DNA of 64,000 nucleotides from Coriobacteriaceae bacterium (GCA_902362275.1 CABIWB010000002.1:1-64000); one strand, 5' to 3'; shown: positions 1-8,327, numbered from the stretch's first letter. Notes: a model not told the origin generated them from the letters alone. Numbers and translations: made by a program.

Positions 1-21
1 CCTCCCGACGGGAAACGAAAA

Positions 22-42
22 AGCCCGGTTTAAAACCGGGCT
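22..42 (-). terminator. Intrinsic terminator read from the minus strand
   Basis: A perfect 9-bp stem (22-30 with 34-42) with a 3-nt loop is followed, on the minus strand, by a run of T residues. It would end minus-strand transcription coming from trxA about 190 bp upstream. No gene is visible in bases 1-225. Confidence 0.7.
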
Positions 43-81
43 CGAACAAACACGCCTATTGACAATGGCTTTCTCATATTA

Positions 82-114
82 AACGGGTGCGAGTCTGTGC
101 GACTCGCACCCGTT
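82..114. other. 14-bp perfect hairpin downstream of trxA
   Basis: Arms 82-95 and 101-114 are perfectly complementary around a 5-nt loop. There is no good T tract, so it is either a 3' stabilising hairpin of the trxA transcript or a member of the many long palindromes in this genome. A smaller hairpin lies at 180-198 (7-bp arms). I see no gene here. Confidence 0.6.
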
Positions 115-225
115 CACTGGGGGCTGTTTGTAACTACCATACTATCCGTGGTCGCACGCGCCGCATCCGGCAGTCCGGCGAGCGGTGCAAAACCGCTCAT
201 GGACGGCGGGTAAGTAACAAGCGTA

Positions 226-546
226 TTACAGATGCTTCTCCAGCAGCGCCTGCAGCCTCGCCTTGGGCAGAGCGCCAACCGAGCGGTCAATCTCCTCGCC
301 GTTCTTAAACACAATCAGCGTGGGGATGCTCATGACGCCATACTTCATGGCCAGGTCCTGGTTGTCGTCGACGTTGCATTTGGCAACGGCAAGCTTGCCC
401 GCCAGCTCATCGGCAACCTCGTCAACGACGGGCGAGAGGGATCGACAGGGCCCGCACCACGGTGCCCAAAAATCGACCAGCACGGGCAGGCTGTCGTTAA
501 CGATGGAATCGAAGTTCTCGGGGGTAATCTGCTTAATGTCAGCCAT
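226..546 (-). CDS. trxA: Thioredoxin
   Basis: This is a 106-residue thioredoxin, the usual size for a single-domain TrxA. It reduces protein disulfides in the cytoplasm, with electrons from thioredoxin reductase. The redox motif WCGPC lies near residue 30 and the conserved cis-proline motif (SIPT) near residue 74; the C-terminal region has the normal thioredoxin fold pattern. The start was set at MADIKQ because a GGAGG ribosome binding site sits just upstream of that ATG; a longer in-frame reading has no such site. It stands alone, divergent from the gene at 683. No reductase gene is in the window. Confidence 0.95.
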   Translation of the reverse strand: MADIKQITPENFDSIVNDSLPVLVDFWAPWCGPCRSLSPVVDEVADELAGKLAVAKCNVDDNQDLAMKYGVMSIPTLIVFKNGEEIDRSVGALPKARLQALLEKHL

Positions 547-682
547 GGTGACCTCCATAATGCGATGCGGCTCGGCCGCGTAAAACTCAGTACGACCGTG
601 CTTATACCCAGCCGCCCGCAAAGCAACCACTCGCGGGCAGCTCTTTTATATAATGGTGGGCACGCAAACGATTGGAGAGCGC

Positions 683-1258
683 ATGTCCACGTCACAAAGC
701 CAGAAAAAAGAAGCCATCGCCCAGGCGGCCGAGCAGGAGCTCTCATCGCTTGCGGTCCGTGGCGTGCGTATCGTGGGCAACGCGTGCTCGCCGATCGTAC
801 TGGTCAAAGGCGATTTGGACGAGGCCGAGCGTTCGGGTGGCGAGCTTGCCGCCGGCCCGGATGGCGCGGCGTTGCGCAAGGCGCTTGGGGCCATCGGCTA
901 CGCGCCCGAGGATTTTTGCGTGCTGGCAAGCGTCGCCGGCGTGGGTGACGGAGCGGTCGCGGTGGGTGAGACTCTGCCGTGCGAGCTGTTCCGCGAGGCG
1001 CTTGAGGCCTTGGACCCCGAGGCGGTGCTACTGCTCGACAACAACGCGGCTGACGCCATGCGCGAGACCTACGCCGATATGCTCGTGGCGATCGATGACT
1101 TCGACACTGCCATGCTCAAGCCCGGCCTGGTCGCCCATGTGCAGGGCCGCCGCGTGCTCGCGCTCGACGGCTTTGAAGCGGCACTCACCGACAAGGCCGC
1201 TAAGCAGCGTATGTGGGCCTACATCAAGCAGCTGACTCCGGCGGCCGCGCCGCTGTAG
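683..1258 (+). CDS. Possible uracil-DNA-glycosylase-like protein, function unproven
   Basis: A 191-residue soluble protein. The start is ATG 683, preceded by GGAGAG; an upstream in-frame ATG at 653 lacks a comparable site. The order of elements (a G-N-x-C-S-P region, a segment reading GGELAAGPDGAALRKAL, then DPEAVLLLDNNAADAM, then a C-terminal tryptophan-containing helix) recalls family 4/5 uracil-DNA glycosylases. The catalytic motifs and the Fe-S cysteines of those enzymes are not evident. I therefore treat the resemblance as a fold-level guess. It is transcribed divergently from trxA and convergently with the sensor kinase gene. Confidence 0.4.
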   Translation: MSTSQSQKKEAIAQAAEQELSSLAVRGVRIVGNACSPIVLVKGDLDEAERSGGELAAGPDGAALRKALGAIGYAPEDFCVLASVAGVGDGAVAVGETLPCELFREALEALDPEAVLLLDNNAADAMRETYADMLVAIDDFDTAMLKPGLVAHVQGRRVLALDGFEAALTDKAAKQRMWAYIKQLTPAAAPL

Positions 1259-1332
1259 CGAGCCCGCGTCGACAAACGACCTCGAGCGGGCGAGCCGCAC
1301 CCGCGGAACGCAAATCCGTCGTGCCCGCGCCC

Positions 1333-2611
1333 TTACATCACAGCGCGCAGCTCAAACCGATCGCCGTTAATGCGGAACTGGCAGTTGCCGTTCATGCGTT
1401 CGACGGCAAGCTTAATGCTCTTGGTTCCAAAGCCGTGCCCGGTGTGCGCGGCTACGGGCATACCGTCGACCATGCGCGGCGCGCGGTCAAACGTGTTGGA
1501 AACTAACAGCAGCAGCTGACCGTCCTCAAATCGCAGGTCAAAGTCGACGAATCGCTTTCCTTGGGGTGCGGCGCTTGCGGCGGTGATAGCGTTTTCCAAG
1601 GCATTTGAGAGCACGCTAAACAGGTCGGCGTCACCTACGTGGACGGTTTCGGGTACGGCGGCGCGCAGGTTGGCGGTAATGCCGTTTCTATTGATATCAT
1701 CCGAGTTGAATGACGAAAGCGCGATGTTTACGGTTTCGTTGGCGCAGAAGCGGCGTACGGCGGTGCGGTCGCCGGCTTCACAGAGTTCGTCGATGCGTTT
1801 GAGCGCCTCGTCGGTGTGGCCCTCCTCAATTAAAGCGGCCAGGCCGCGTAGGAAGTGGCGCATATCGTGGCGAAGAATCGACAGCTCGCGCCCAGATTGA
1901 CGCCAAGCCTCGAGCTCTTTGATGGCGGCGCTGTCGCGGGTTTCGAGCATCCAACGCTCTCGCTCGGCGGTTTCCTTTTCTTCGTATTCGCGCAGGTAAA
2001 CGGCAAGAAACATAAGATAGAAGGCACAGAGCGCAAATGCCAAAAACTCAACCGTCACCACCGAGCCTGAGTGGAACAGCGTGGTGTAGACGTTCGTGGC
2101 GTAGTCAAAGATGTAATAGATGAGCGGCAGGATTAAAAGGATGCCCAGCTCGGTGGGGCTTTTAATCGCCAGGCGGGGTCCAATGTCGCCGGCCCAATGC
2201 AGCAGGACGGCAGAGATGCCGAGCGTGGTAGCGATGCGTGCCAGATAGTACGCGATCTGAGAATCGGTCGCGGCAAAGGCGGCGATGCCCATCCAGTTGC
2301 TGAACTGGCAGCTCAGATAGGCGCTGGTGACGCCCAATGCCGCGAGCAGCGGGCTCAGGCGGTAGCGCACACAGGTAGACGGTAAGCGGCAGGTGCACGA
2401 CGAGCGGATAGACCTGACGGGCAAAAAGCTCTCCGCCAACGACATTGACGATTGAGAAGGCGGTGCCGGTCACGACGCCGACTCCCAGCAGCTCAAGCGC
2501 GTGGCGTCGGTTGATTTCGACGCCGCACAGCGCCGCCGAGGCAAAGACGCCAAAGAGCAGCGTTGTGGCGTGGTGGATTGCCCAAAGGACCATTTCGACC
2601 GAGGAGATCAT
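1333..2611 (-). pseudogene. AgrC/ComD-type GHKL sensor histidine kinase, frameshifted
   Basis: The gene starts at ATG 2611, overlapping the stop of the response regulator gene by one base. The first part (starting MISSVEMVLW) and the rest (from RYRLSPLLAALGV on) lie in different frames that meet at a (CA)3 tract at 2368-2373. Restoring two bases or removing one gives a protein of about 426 residues. It would have six or seven membrane segments, a cytoplasmic linker, a phosphoacceptor region with RHDMRHF, an N box (SNALENAI) and a G box (GHGFGTKS). This is the architecture of peptide-sensing GHKL kinases. No precursor peptide gene was found next to it. The frameshift may be real decay, a phase-variable state or a sequencing error. 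Confidence 0.8.
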
Positions 2612-3333
2612 CAGCGCCTCCCGCCCTCGAAGCGCACCGCAATGTAGGCGTCTTGGAACCCCTGCTTGCTGCTGCGCGACAGCGGAATGCACGCGCCGGA
2701 GCGCATGACGATGTCCGTGCGATCGAAGTGGTCGATGTTGCGCAAGTTGATCTGGTAGCTACGGTGGCATTTAAAGAAGGTAGCATTTTGCGCCAAACGG
2801 TCCTTGACGCTGCGGAACGACTCGAGTGCCTCGATATCGCGTCCGTCGCGCAGACGGAAGACCACGTGCTTGTTGCGCGCCTCGGCATATTCGATGTCGG
2901 ACAGGCGCAGGGCGTGGTAGCCAAAGGACGTTTTGATCACGAGCTCGTCGGTTGCCGCCGGGCGCATGCTCGAAAGCTCGTCGAGTAGCTGCGCCAGGCG
3001 CTCGTAAGTCACGGGCTTGAGCAGGTAGTCGAAGGCGCGGACCTCGTAGGACTCCAGTGCGAACTCGGGCGACGAGGTGAGAAACACCAGGCGCACGGCG
3101 GTGTCGGATTGGCGCAGCTCCCGCGCGGTGTCCATGCCGTTGACGAGCGGCATAATCATGTCGAGCAGAATGATGCCGGCGCGCGATGCGGCATGGCGGG
3201 CCAGCAGGTCCTCGCCGCGCGTGACGAGCGCAACATCGACCGCCGTGCCCGTCTCGGTCGACCAACGGTCGATCATCCGGTGCAGTCTATCTAGAAAAGC
3301 GACATCATCGTCGCAGGCAATAATCTTGAGCAT
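2611..3333 (-). CDS. LytTR-family response regulator (AgrA type)
   Basis: A 240-residue regulator with an N-terminal receiver domain (acidic DDD near residues 8-10, phosphoacceptor Asp in LLDMIMP near residue 57, conserved Lys in LLKPV near residue 106). A C-terminal LytTR DNA-binding domain follows (about 133-235). LytTR regulators bind direct repeats upstream of target genes after phosphorylation. The stop overlaps the start of the downstream kinase gene (TGATG), so the two are translationally coupled and form one two-component system. The targets are unknown. The 190 bp upstream contain no gene. Confidence 0.9.
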   Translation of the reverse strand: MLKIIACDDDVAFLDRLHRMIDRWSTETGTAVDVALVTRGEDLLARHAASRAGIILLDMIMPLVNGMDTARELRQSDTAVRLVFLTSSPEFALESYEVRAFDYLLKPVTYERLAQLLDELSSMRPAATDELVIKTSFGYHALRLSDIEYAEARNKHVVFRLRDGRDIEALESFRSVKDRLAQNATFFKCHRSYQINLRNIDHFDRTDIVMRSGACIPLSRSSKQGFQDAYIAVRFEGGRR

Positions 3334-3540
3334 TCGGCCCCCTTAAGTAGTTCGATTTTGCCACATCGGGCACGCGCCGCTTGCGGGGGTGCGGACCGTT
3401 TGCGCCCCACGGCGTGCAGCTCGCGCCAAGCGGTGTTGCGGTGGCGAAAGATGCCTCCTGCGCTATCGAAAGCCCGGCTATCCTCAGCTTGCCAGTTCGA
3501 AAATGGACTTGCCGCATGATTGAATCTTTATTTCAACTTT

Positions 3541-3590
3541 ACACCTAGGTTTACAGCTGTCTTGTCAGCTGTAAACCTAGGTGTCATACT
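3541..3590 (+). promoter_or_regulatory. nad operon promoter with large palindromic operator, probable NiaR site
   Basis: Perfect 19-bp arms (3541-3559 and 3566-3584) surround a 6-nt centre. Each arm itself holds near-palindromic words (ACACCTAGGT, ACAGCTGT). The right half overlaps a promoter-like pair, TTGTCA at 3562-3567 and CATACT at 3585-3590, with a 17-bp spacer. A repressor bound here would block RNA polymerase. The operon it precedes ends with niaR, whose product is a niacin-responsive repressor in other bacteria, so NiaR autoregulation is the natural inference. Confidence 0.75.
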
Positions 3591-3625
3591 AAAGCCCCAA
3601 GATTCGCCAAAAGAGAGGGGCCTTG

Positions 3626-4651
3626 ATGGCACAGAGTGCGAACATGGATGCGTCGGAGCTTGCACGCGATATCGCGGCCGGCCTGGCATCGGCAACGACG
3701 GCAACGGAGCGTGCGGCACTGGTGCCCGCAGAGCTCGTCGAGGCCATTCATCAACTAAAAACCCAACGTGACGCGGTGATCCTGGCGCACTATTACGTGG
3801 CGCCCGAGGTTCAAGCCGTTGCCGATTACGTCGGCGATAGCTTCTACCTGGCAAAGCTCGCCAAAAGCCTGCCGCAGCAGACCATCGTGTTGTGCGGCGT
3901 GGAGTTTATGGGCGAGAGCGCCAAGCTGCTCAACCCCACCAAGACCGTGCTGCTGCCCGAGCCGGGCGCGGATTGTCCCATGGCTCATATGGTCAAGCGC
4001 GAGACGGTCGACGCCGCCCGCGCCGAGTACGGCGACGACCTTGCCGTGGTGTGCTACGTTAACTCCACGGTCGAGATCAAGAGCTGGAGCGACGTGTGCG
4101 TCACCAGCTCCAACGCCGTCAAGATCGTGTCCGAGCTGCCGCAGCAGCACGTCTTGTTCATTCCCGACCAAAACCTCGGTCGATTCGTAGCCGAGCAGGT
4201 GCCGCAAAAGCACGTCATGCTCAACAAGGGCTACTGCCCGCGTCATCACATCATCACCGTCGAGCAGATCGTCGACGCGCAGGAAGCGCACCCCGACGCG
4301 CTCGTGCTGGCGCACCCCGAGTGCAAGGCCGACGTCCTGGCCGAGGCCGACTACATCGGCTCCACCGCCGGCATCATCAAGTATGCCGAGGAGTCCGACG
4401 CGAGCGAGTTCATTATCGTGACGGTCCGCGGCGTGCTCTACGAGCTCGAGCGCCGCTGCCAGGGCACCGGCAAGAAGTTCTACTTCCCCGCGGTGCAGCC
4501 CACCTGCGTCAACATGGACCTCATCACGCTCGAAAAGCTCGTGCGCTGCCTGGAGACGGGCGAGGGCGAGGTGCAGATCGGCGTGTCGGACAAGGCCGCC
4601 GACCAGGCAAAACTTACGCTCGACCGCATGCTCGAGTACGCGGCGCGCTAG
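3626..4651 (+). CDS. nadA: Quinolinate synthase
   Basis: NadA condenses iminoaspartate (from NadB) with dihydroxyacetone phosphate to make quinolinate, using a [4Fe-4S] cluster with three cysteine ligands. In this 341-residue protein the likely ligands are Cys in VLCGVEF (about 89), GYCPRHH (about 202) and PTCVNMD (about 293); the conserved HPECKADV motif is also present. The start is ATG 3626, preceded by GAGAGGGG; an in-frame TTG lies one codon upstream. It is the first gene of nadA-nadB-nadC-niaR and lies directly behind the palindromic operator. Confidence 0.97.
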   Translation: MAQSANMDASELARDIAAGLASATTATERAALVPAELVEAIHQLKTQRDAVILAHYYVAPEVQAVADYVGDSFYLAKLAKSLPQQTIVLCGVEFMGESAKLLNPTKTVLLPEPGADCPMAHMVKRETVDAARAEYGDDLAVVCYVNSTVEIKSWSDVCVTSSNAVKIVSELPQQHVLFIPDQNLGRFVAEQVPQKHVMLNKGYCPRHHIITVEQIVDAQEAHPDALVLAHPECKADVLAEADYIGSTAGIIKYAEESDASEFIIVTVRGVLYELERRCQGTGKKFYFPAVQPTCVNMDLITLEKLVRCLETGEGEVQIGVSDKAADQAKLTLDRMLEYAAR

Positions 4652-4654
4652 AAC

Positions 4655-4689
4655 AATGTGGCATGAGGGATGGTCCCTTATGCCACATT
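4655..4689. other. 16-bp hairpin between nadA and nadB
   Basis: Arms 4655-4670 and 4674-4689 pair over 16 positions with one G-T wobble and a 3-nt loop. The hairpin starts 4 bases after the nadA stop and ends just before the nadB ribosome binding site. It has no T tract, so it may stabilise the nadA message or tune nadB translation. Confidence 0.7.
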
Positions 4690-4706
4690 CAAGGGAGAGG
4701 ATTCCT

Positions 4707-6083
4707 GTGGAAACCAAACAATACCCCGACATGGAGTGCGACGTCGTCATTGCCGGTTGCGGCGTGGCGGGCCTGTACGCGGCCCTCAATCTGCCGACGA
4801 GCACGCGCGTGATCATGCTCTCCAAGGGCGCGGTCGACGAGTGCGATTCAATGCTCGCGCAGGGTGGCATCTGCGTGCTGCCCGAGGGTTCAGACTACGA
4901 TGCCTTCTTTGAGGACACCATGCACGCCGGCCACTACGAGAACCGCCGCGAGAGCGTAGACATCATGATCCGCTCGAGCCGCTCGGTCATCAACGACCTG
5001 CTGGCGATGGGCGTGGACTTTGAGCGCAAGGCCGACGGCAGCCTCAATTTTACCCGCGAGGGCGCACACAGCCGTCCGCGCATTGCCTTCCATGCCGATA
5101 TCACCGGCAAGGAGATTACGACCAAGCTGCTTCAGGCTGTCCGCAAGCTGGACAACGTGCAGATTTTGGAGCACGTGGCCATGACCGACATCCTGACGGG
5201 CGAGCGTGACGGCGCCACGGTGTGCACCGGTATCATCGCCGTTCCCGTGGACGAGAACAACTCGGTTCGTCCCGCCGACGAGCTGGTAAATGCCGCCGAG
5301 GGCGCGCATGCCGGCGAGCCGTTTAAGATCCATGCCCGCCACACGCTGTGGGCAACGGGCGGCATCGGCGGCGTATACGACCATTCGACCAACTACCCGC
5401 AGCTCACGGGCGATGCCTGCTACATTGCTCAGGAGCATGTCATTAAGATGGAGCACCTGGACTACGTGCAGATTCACCCCACGGGGCTGTTCTCGCCGCA
5501 GCCGGGCCGCACCTTCCTGATCAGCGAGAGCTGCCGCGGCGAGGGCGCGATTTTGCTTAACGCTGCCGGCGAGCGCTTTACCGATGAGCTCCAGCCGCGC
5601 GATGTGGTCGCCGCCGCTATTCGCGAGCAGATGAAGCAGGACGGCACCGAGCACGAGTGGCTGAGCTTTGCCCCCGTCGAGCGCGACGTGGTGACCGGGC
5701 ACTTTGCCAACATTCGCGCGCGCTGCCTTGAGGACGGTCGCGACATCTTGGACGAGCCCATCCCCGTCACGCCCACGCAGCACTACTTTATGGGCGGCGT
5801 GTGGGTCGACAAGGACGGCCGCACCTCGATGCCCGAGCTCTACGCCGCGGGCGAGACGGCCTGCAACGGCGTTCACGGCAAGAATCGCCTGGCTTCCAAC
5901 AGCCTGCTCGAGGCGCTGGTCTGGGGTCGTCGCGCCGCGTGGTACATGCGCACCGGCGAGTCGCTCGCAGTGGAGCAGGCGGGCGATCCCGCGCTCGATG
6001 GCCGTCATCGCGCCCTGGGCGCCGACCCTCTGGCAATCGATGATTTGGCCCGTGCCGCCGGCACGCAGGCCGTGGAGGAGTAG
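4707..6083 (+). CDS. nadB: L-aspartate oxidase
   Basis: NadB is an FAD enzyme that oxidises L-aspartate to iminoaspartate, the first step of NAD synthesis. In anaerobes fumarate serves as electron acceptor. The FAD-binding motif GCGVAGLYAA is near residues 14-23. Family motifs SMLAQGG, ESCRGEGA, HYFMGGV and ASNSLLEALVWGRRAA follow in order. I chose GTG 4707 because GGGAGAGG lies 6 bases before it; earlier in-frame codons fall inside the intergenic hairpin. At 458 residues it is shorter than many NadB proteins (about 530) and lacks most of the C-terminal helical domain. Confidence 0.95.
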   Translation: METKQYPDMECDVVIAGCGVAGLYAALNLPTSTRVIMLSKGAVDECDSMLAQGGICVLPEGSDYDAFFEDTMHAGHYENRRESVDIMIRSSRSVINDLLAMGVDFERKADGSLNFTREGAHSRPRIAFHADITGKEITTKLLQAVRKLDNVQILEHVAMTDILTGERDGATVCTGIIAVPVDENNSVRPADELVNAAEGAHAGEPFKIHARHTLWATGGIGGVYDHSTNYPQLTGDACYIAQEHVIKMEHLDYVQIHPTGLFSPQPGRTFLISESCRGEGAILLNAAGERFTDELQPRDVVAAAIREQMKQDGTEHEWLSFAPVERDVVTGHFANIRARCLEDGRDILDEPIPVTPTQHYFMGGVWVDKDGRTSMPELYAAGETACNGVHGKNRLASNSLLEALVWGRRAAWYMRTGESLAVEQAGDPALDGRHRALGADPLAIDDLARAAGTQAVEE

Positions 6084-6086
6084 ACC

Positions 6087-6947
6087 ATGAATCCCATTAC
6101 CATGAAGCTCGTCGTCGATGATCTGATTTTGCAAGCTCTGCGCGAGGACATTACGTTTGAGGACGTGAGCACGGCGAGCGTGTGCCCCACGGCGCGTCCC
6201 GCCACGGTGGAGCTTATCGCCAAGGCCGACGGCATTATCGCCGGCTTGGATGTGTTTGCCCGCACCTTTGAGCTGCTGGATTCGCAGAGCTCGGTGCTGC
6301 TCGACGTTGCCGATGGCGACGAGGTGCATGCCGGCGACCATGTGGGTCAGGTGCGCGGCGATGCGCGCGTGCTGCTTTCGGGTGAGCGCGTGGCGCTCAA
6401 CTACCTGCAGCGCATGAGCGGCATCGCTACCTACACGCATCGGATGGCGGCTGCGCTCGAGGGAACCAAGACCGTGCTTGTCGATACGCGCAAGACCACG
6501 CCGGGCATGCGCGTGTTTGAGAAGGCGGCGGTTGAGATTGGCGGCGGCAGCAACCACCGCTACAACCTGTCGACGGCCGTCATGCTCAAGGACAACCACA
6601 TCGATGCCGCCGGTGGCGTGACGCGCGCGATCGAGATGGCGCGCGCCCACGCGTCGTTTACCACGACGGTCGAGATTGAGTGCGAGAACCTGGACATGGT
6701 ACGCGAAGCCGTGGAGGCCGGTGCCGATATCATCATGTTCGACAACATGACCCATGACGACATGGCCGCCGCCATAGAGCTTATCGCCGGTCGTGCCAAG
6801 ACCGAGTGTTCGGGCAACGTGGACGCCGGCAATATCCGCGCGCTCGCCGACCTGGGCGTTGACTTTATTAGCTCGGGGGCGCTGACGCACTCTGCGCCGA
6901 TTCTCGACCTCTCGCTCAAGCACCTGCGTCTGCTGGACGGTAAATAA
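6087..6947 (+). CDS. nadC: Nicotinate-nucleotide pyrophosphorylase (quinolinate phosphoribosyltransferase)
   Basis: NadC converts quinolinate and PRPP to nicotinate mononucleotide, the third step of the pathway. The 286-residue product has the family pattern: an N-terminal part with LREDITFEDVST, then LNYLQRMSGIAT, DTRKTTPGMR, the substrate-binding stretch HRYNLSTAVMLKDNH, and the C-terminal phosphate-binding barrel segment ending with SSGALTHS. The gene begins 3 bases after nadB, and its stop overlaps the niaR start by one base (TAATG), so the four genes are one transcript. Confidence 0.97.
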   Translation: MNPITMKLVVDDLILQALREDITFEDVSTASVCPTARPATVELIAKADGIIAGLDVFARTFELLDSQSSVLLDVADGDEVHAGDHVGQVRGDARVLLSGERVALNYLQRMSGIATYTHRMAAALEGTKTVLVDTRKTTPGMRVFEKAAVEIGGGSNHRYNLSTAVMLKDNHIDAAGGVTRAIEMARAHASFTTTVEIECENLDMVREAVEAGADIIMFDNMTHDDMAAAIELIAGRAKTECSGNVDAGNIRALADLGVDFISSGALTHSAPILDLSLKHLRLLDGK

Positions 6948-7492
6948 TGAACGCCCGCGAGCGTCGCCGTGCCATCATGGCCGTGCTCGAGGGGGCCAAG
7001 GGGCCCGTATCGGGCAGCGCGCTTGCCCGCGAGGTGGGTGTGAGCCGCCAGGTCGTGGTGCAGGACATCGCCCTGCTGCGCGCCGATGGGCACGATATCG
7101 TGGCGACCAACCGCGGCTACGTGCTGCAGGAAGCCGCGAGTAGCCCCGCCGTGCCCACGCGTCTTGTTAAGGTGCGCCACAGCGTGGAGCAGGCGGGCGA
7201 CGAGCTTACGAGTATCGTCGACGCGGGTGGCGCCGTGCTCAACGTGATCGTCAACCATCGTGTGTACGGCAAGATCACGGCCGACCTGGACATCCGCAAC
7301 CGCCGCGATGTCGAGCGCTATCTGCGCGATATCGAGAGCGGCAAGAGCTTTCCGCTGCTAACGGTGACGAGCGGCTATCACTTCCATCGCATTGCGGCGG
7401 AGGACGAACAGGCCCTCGACGAGATCGAGGCCATGCTCAAGGAGAAAGGCTACCTAGCCGATTTAATGCCCTACGAGGATGATTTGTCCTAG
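6947..7492 (+). CDS. niaR: NiaR-type transcriptional repressor of NAD synthesis
   Basis: This 181-residue protein has an N-terminal winged helix of the HTH_11 type (SGSALAREVGVSRQVVVQDI, about residues 24-43) and a C-terminal 3H domain with histidines visible in VRHSVEQ, VNHRVYG and YHFHRI. In Firmicutes, NiaR (YrxA) binds niacin and represses niacin uptake and NAD synthesis genes. Its place as last gene of the nad operon, behind a large palindrome, supports autoregulation here. That nicotinate is the ligand in this organism is inferred from the family. Confidence 0.9.
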   Translation: MNARERRRAIMAVLEGAKGPVSGSALAREVGVSRQVVVQDIALLRADGHDIVATNRGYVLQEAASSPAVPTRLVKVRHSVEQAGDELTSIVDAGGAVLNVIVNHRVYGKITADLDIRNRRDVERYLRDIESGKSFPLLTVTSGYHFHRIAAEDEQALDEIEAMLKEKGYLADLMPYEDDLS

Positions 7493-7527
7493 CCCGACAC
7501 CGTCCCCAATTAGCTGCCCACGAATGC

Positions 7528-7565
7528 AAAAGGAGGCCTCCGCGGCGATGCGGAGGCCTCCTTTT
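7528..7565 (+). terminator. Bidirectional intrinsic terminator
   Basis: A perfect 16-bp stem (7528-7543 with 7550-7565) has A residues on the left and T residues on the right. It can therefore end the nad operon on the plus strand and the convergent ferredoxin gene on the minus strand. Confidence 0.9.
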
Positions 7566-7605
7566 TGTGCACGGTGTACTTTTGAATGTGCAAGTGGGGG
7601 AGTTG

Positions 7606-7791
7606 TTACTCCTCGACGATCTCGGTGATCGCGCCAGCGGGGCAAGCGTCCTGGCAAGCGCCACAGGCGACGCAGGAGTCCTCGTCAGCGACGGTAGCGA
7701 CGTCTTGGAGCTCCAGAACGCCAGCGGGGCAGGAGTCGACGCAAACGCCACAAGCGATGCACTCGTCGGCATCAATTACGGGATGAGCCAT
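7606..7791 (-). CDS. 2[4Fe-4S] ferredoxin
   Basis: A 61-residue clostridial-type ferredoxin. It has two complete cluster motifs, CIACGVCVDSCP and CVACGACQDACP, and an acidic composition typical of low-potential electron carriers. It is a plausible partner for the pyruvate:ferredoxin oxidoreductase encoded at 59.5 kb. The start MAHPVID at 7791 has a GAGAGG site upstream; the longer in-frame reading adds an unlikely N-terminus. It is a single gene ending at the shared terminator. Confidence 0.95.
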   Translation of the reverse strand: MAHPVIDADECIACGVCVDSCPAGVLELQDVATVADEDSCVACGACQDACPAGAITEIVEE

Positions 7792-8249
7792 GGTAGTTTC
7801 CTCTCTGTCGACCGACGCTACAGACGATGCGCGCCGGTTTGATTCGGGCAAAAACATACCACGGGAGCGACCGTTTGCAATACCCTCTGGCCGGCATCTT
7901 CATACCGTTCGCCGAGTATGCCAAGGTTTACTAAAAACGCGCAGGTGGGGCCGTTGAGCTGCGAAAATGTTAGCTAAAGGTGACTTGAAATATTGAGCTA
8001 TTGAGCGCGCCTGCGGAAAGGGCATCCCGTTATTTGGCCGAAAACCGGGTCGCAGTTTCCGGTTGGACCGCTAGAGGAAACTGCGACCCGGAATCCACGC
8101 TCAAACCGGGACGAGCTTTCCGCAAAACGGCCCCAGGCACCCCCGGACGCAAACCTCAGCCATCTCTACATAGATCTCGATAGATTTGCCGAGAACTCAA
8201 TCAGCGCATCTACCTGCGCATTTAAGAACCTAAACTCTCAGCAATAAGA
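7792..8249. other. Intergenic region with a 16-bp hairpin at 8045-8091
   Basis: About 460 bp without a convincing gene. Perfect arms 8045-8060 and 8076-8091 enclose a 15-nt loop. Complementary words flank them further out (GCGGAAAG near 8012 and CTTTCCGC near 8112), so the whole 100-bp block could fold as one large structure. A 60-codon ORF at 8001-8183 is only the reading through this palindrome. Confidence 0.6.
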
Positions 8250-8283
8250 AATCTTATATGAATTGACTTAGATTTTGTATATT
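8250..8283 (+). promoter_or_regulatory. Candidate HspR operator over the dnaK promoter
   Basis: AATCTTA (8250-8256), an 11-bp spacer and TTAGATT (8268-8274) form an imperfect inverted repeat, followed by a -10-like TATATT at 8278-8283. The same arms, the same 11-bp spacing and a -10-like hexamer occur upstream of clpB at 19553-19587. Sharing between dnaK and clpB, with hspR encoded in the dnaK cluster, points to HspR. The match to the textbook HAIR consensus of other actinobacteria is poor, so the assignment is inferred. Confidence 0.6.
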
Positions 8284-8327
8284 CCGGCCCATAAGGGGAT
8301 ACACTACATCCTGAAAGACAAGCCGAA

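Noticed and set aside
120..225. Possible RNA gene or riboswitch downstream of trxA
   Set aside because: There are small hairpins, but no recognisable tRNA, tmRNA, SRP or riboswitch consensus on either strand.
4890..6923. 677-codon minus-strand ORF opposite nadB and nadC
   Set aside because: It is the antisense reading of two clear genes in GC-rich DNA; His/Leu/Gly-rich translation with no family features.
8001..8183. 60-codon ORF upstream of dnaK
   Set aside because: It simply reads through a perfect palindrome; no start signal.
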